Assembly (NCBI GenBank): GCA_030590765.1
Contig: JAUVCP010000105.1
Coordinates: forward strand, 1-7,227
Source: Flavobacteriaceae bacterium
GTDB taxonomy: Bacteria > Bacteroidota > Bacteroidia > Flavobacteriales > Flavobacteriaceae
DNA: 7,227 nt
Reading direction: 5' to 3'
Shown here: positions 6,599-7,227 of the stretch, in pieces
How positions within the stretch are numbered: position 1 is the stretch's first letter
Layout of the letters: each line of letters starts with the position of its first letter
The notes under the pieces: model-generated
The model's database searches: none
What the model was told of the DNA's origin: nothing
What the model saw: only the letters and a program-made list of their open reading frames with translations
Translations under genes and position numbers: made by a program

Positions 6599-7227
6599 AT
6601 GAGAATTGCATTATTGGGATATGGAAAAATGGGCAAAACGATTGAAAAAATTGCTATAGAGCGAGGACATGAAGTTGTTTTGAAAATTGATATAGATCAC
6701 CCTGTTTATGATATTAAAATTGCAGATATTGCCATTGATTTTAGTCAGCCAAATGCCGCTTTTGCTAATTTAAAAAATTGTTTTGAACATGGTGTTCCTG
6801 TGGTTAGTGGTACTACCGGATGGCTTTCAAAGTATAATGAAATAGTAGATTTGTGCGAGCAAAAGAATGGGGCATTTATTTATGCTTCAAATTTTAGTAT
6901 TGGGGTTAATCTTTTTTTTAAAGTAAATGAATATCTGACTAAGCTGATGAAAAACATAGAGGGTTATGGTGTAGAAATGGAAGAAATTCATCATATCCAT
7001 AAACTGGATGAACCCAGTGGAACAGCTATTTCACTTGCAGAGCAGATCATTGAGAATTCAGATAAAAAAAACTGGGATCTACATGAATCAGATACCGATA
7101 ATTTGTGGATAAACTCTAAAAGAGAAGAAGAAGTTTCAGGTACACATATTATTAAGTATGCCTCCAATGTGGACTCCATTGAGATCAAACATACTGCATT
7201 TAATAGAAATGGTTTTGCTTTGGGAGC
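6599..7227 (+). CDS. dapB: 4-hydroxy-tetrahydrodipicolinate reductase (3' end outside window)
   Basis: The first 209 codons are present without a stop; the family is usually about 235-270 residues, so perhaps 25-30 are missing. DapB reduces 4-hydroxy-tetrahydrodipicolinate with NAD(P)H in the diaminopimelate/lysine pathway, which supplies peptidoglycan cross-bridges. Visible motifs are the nucleotide-binding GYGKMG (7-12), VVSGTTGW (68-75), ASNFSIGVN (96-104) and the signature EIHHIHKLDEPSGTA (129-143), with the catalytic His131-His132 and Lys135. The nucleotide loop is GxGxxG rather than the longer GxxGRMG of E. coli. The stretch between the first strand and DFSQP (47-51) is very short, giving a compact N-terminal domain. 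The ATG at 6599 sits 32 bases after the DUF5683 stop with no terminator between, so it is probably in the parAB operon. Confidence 0.96.
   Translation, partial: MRIALLGYGKMGKTIEKIAIERGHEVVLKIDIDHPVYDIKIADIAIDFSQPNAAFANLKNCFEHGVPVVSGTTGWLSKYNEIVDLCEQKNGAFIYASNFSIGVNLFFKVNEYLTKLMKNIEGYGVEMEEIHHIHKLDEPSGTAISLAEQIIENSDKKNWDLHESDTDNLWINSKREEEVSGTHIIKYASNVDSIEIKHTAFNRNGFALG

Noticed and set aside
6991..7188. Minus-strand 65-codon open frame inside dapB
   Set aside because: It is antisense to the conserved catalytic region of dapB.

Overview
The window looks like a core chromosomal segment of a member of the Bacteroidota, most likely Flavobacteriaceae. The DNA is strongly AT-rich and the genes lack clear Shine-Dalgarno sequences. 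Promoter-like sites fit the Bacteroidota pattern (TTG, about 19 bp, TAnnTTTG). A DUF5683 membrane protein sits between parB and dapB, an order I associate with flavobacteria. This placement rests on gene content and protein recognition, not on a database search.

Layout: the left half reads on the minus strand. It holds carB (17-2866), a compact carbamoyl-phosphate synthase large subunit without the C-terminal allosteric domain, and upstream of it rpmH (3009-3167), ribosomal protein L34. A strong hairpin terminator at 2953-2984 separates the two. A divergent intergenic region (3168-3335) carries a consensus-quality rpmH promoter on the minus strand and a plus-strand promoter surrounded by short inverted repeats. 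The right half reads on the plus strand: an SDR-family enzyme closely resembling mitochondrial-type 2,4-dienoyl-CoA reductase (3336-4211), then a tightly packed run of parA (4325-5098), parB (5091-5987), a DUF5683 membrane protein (5988-6566) and dapB (6599 to the window edge, incomplete).

The parA-parB-DUF5683-dapB run is almost certainly one operon: an 8-nt overlap, a zero-base junction and a 32-nt gap. It links chromosome segregation (ParA ATPase, ParB CTPase/DNA clamp) with an uncharacterised envelope protein and an enzyme of the diaminopimelate/lysine pathway that feeds peptidoglycan. carB supplies carbamoyl phosphate for pyrimidines and arginine, and the SDR probably acts in oxidation of unsaturated fatty acids.

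I see no mobile element, CRISPR array, tRNA or rRNA, and no stretch above 300 bases without a gene. Nothing here is clearly a new defence or mobile system. The most promising loose ends are the DUF5683 protein in the segregation operon, the relocated catalytic tyrosine of the SDR, the missing CarB regulatory domain, and the dyad symmetry over the SDR promoter and start codon.
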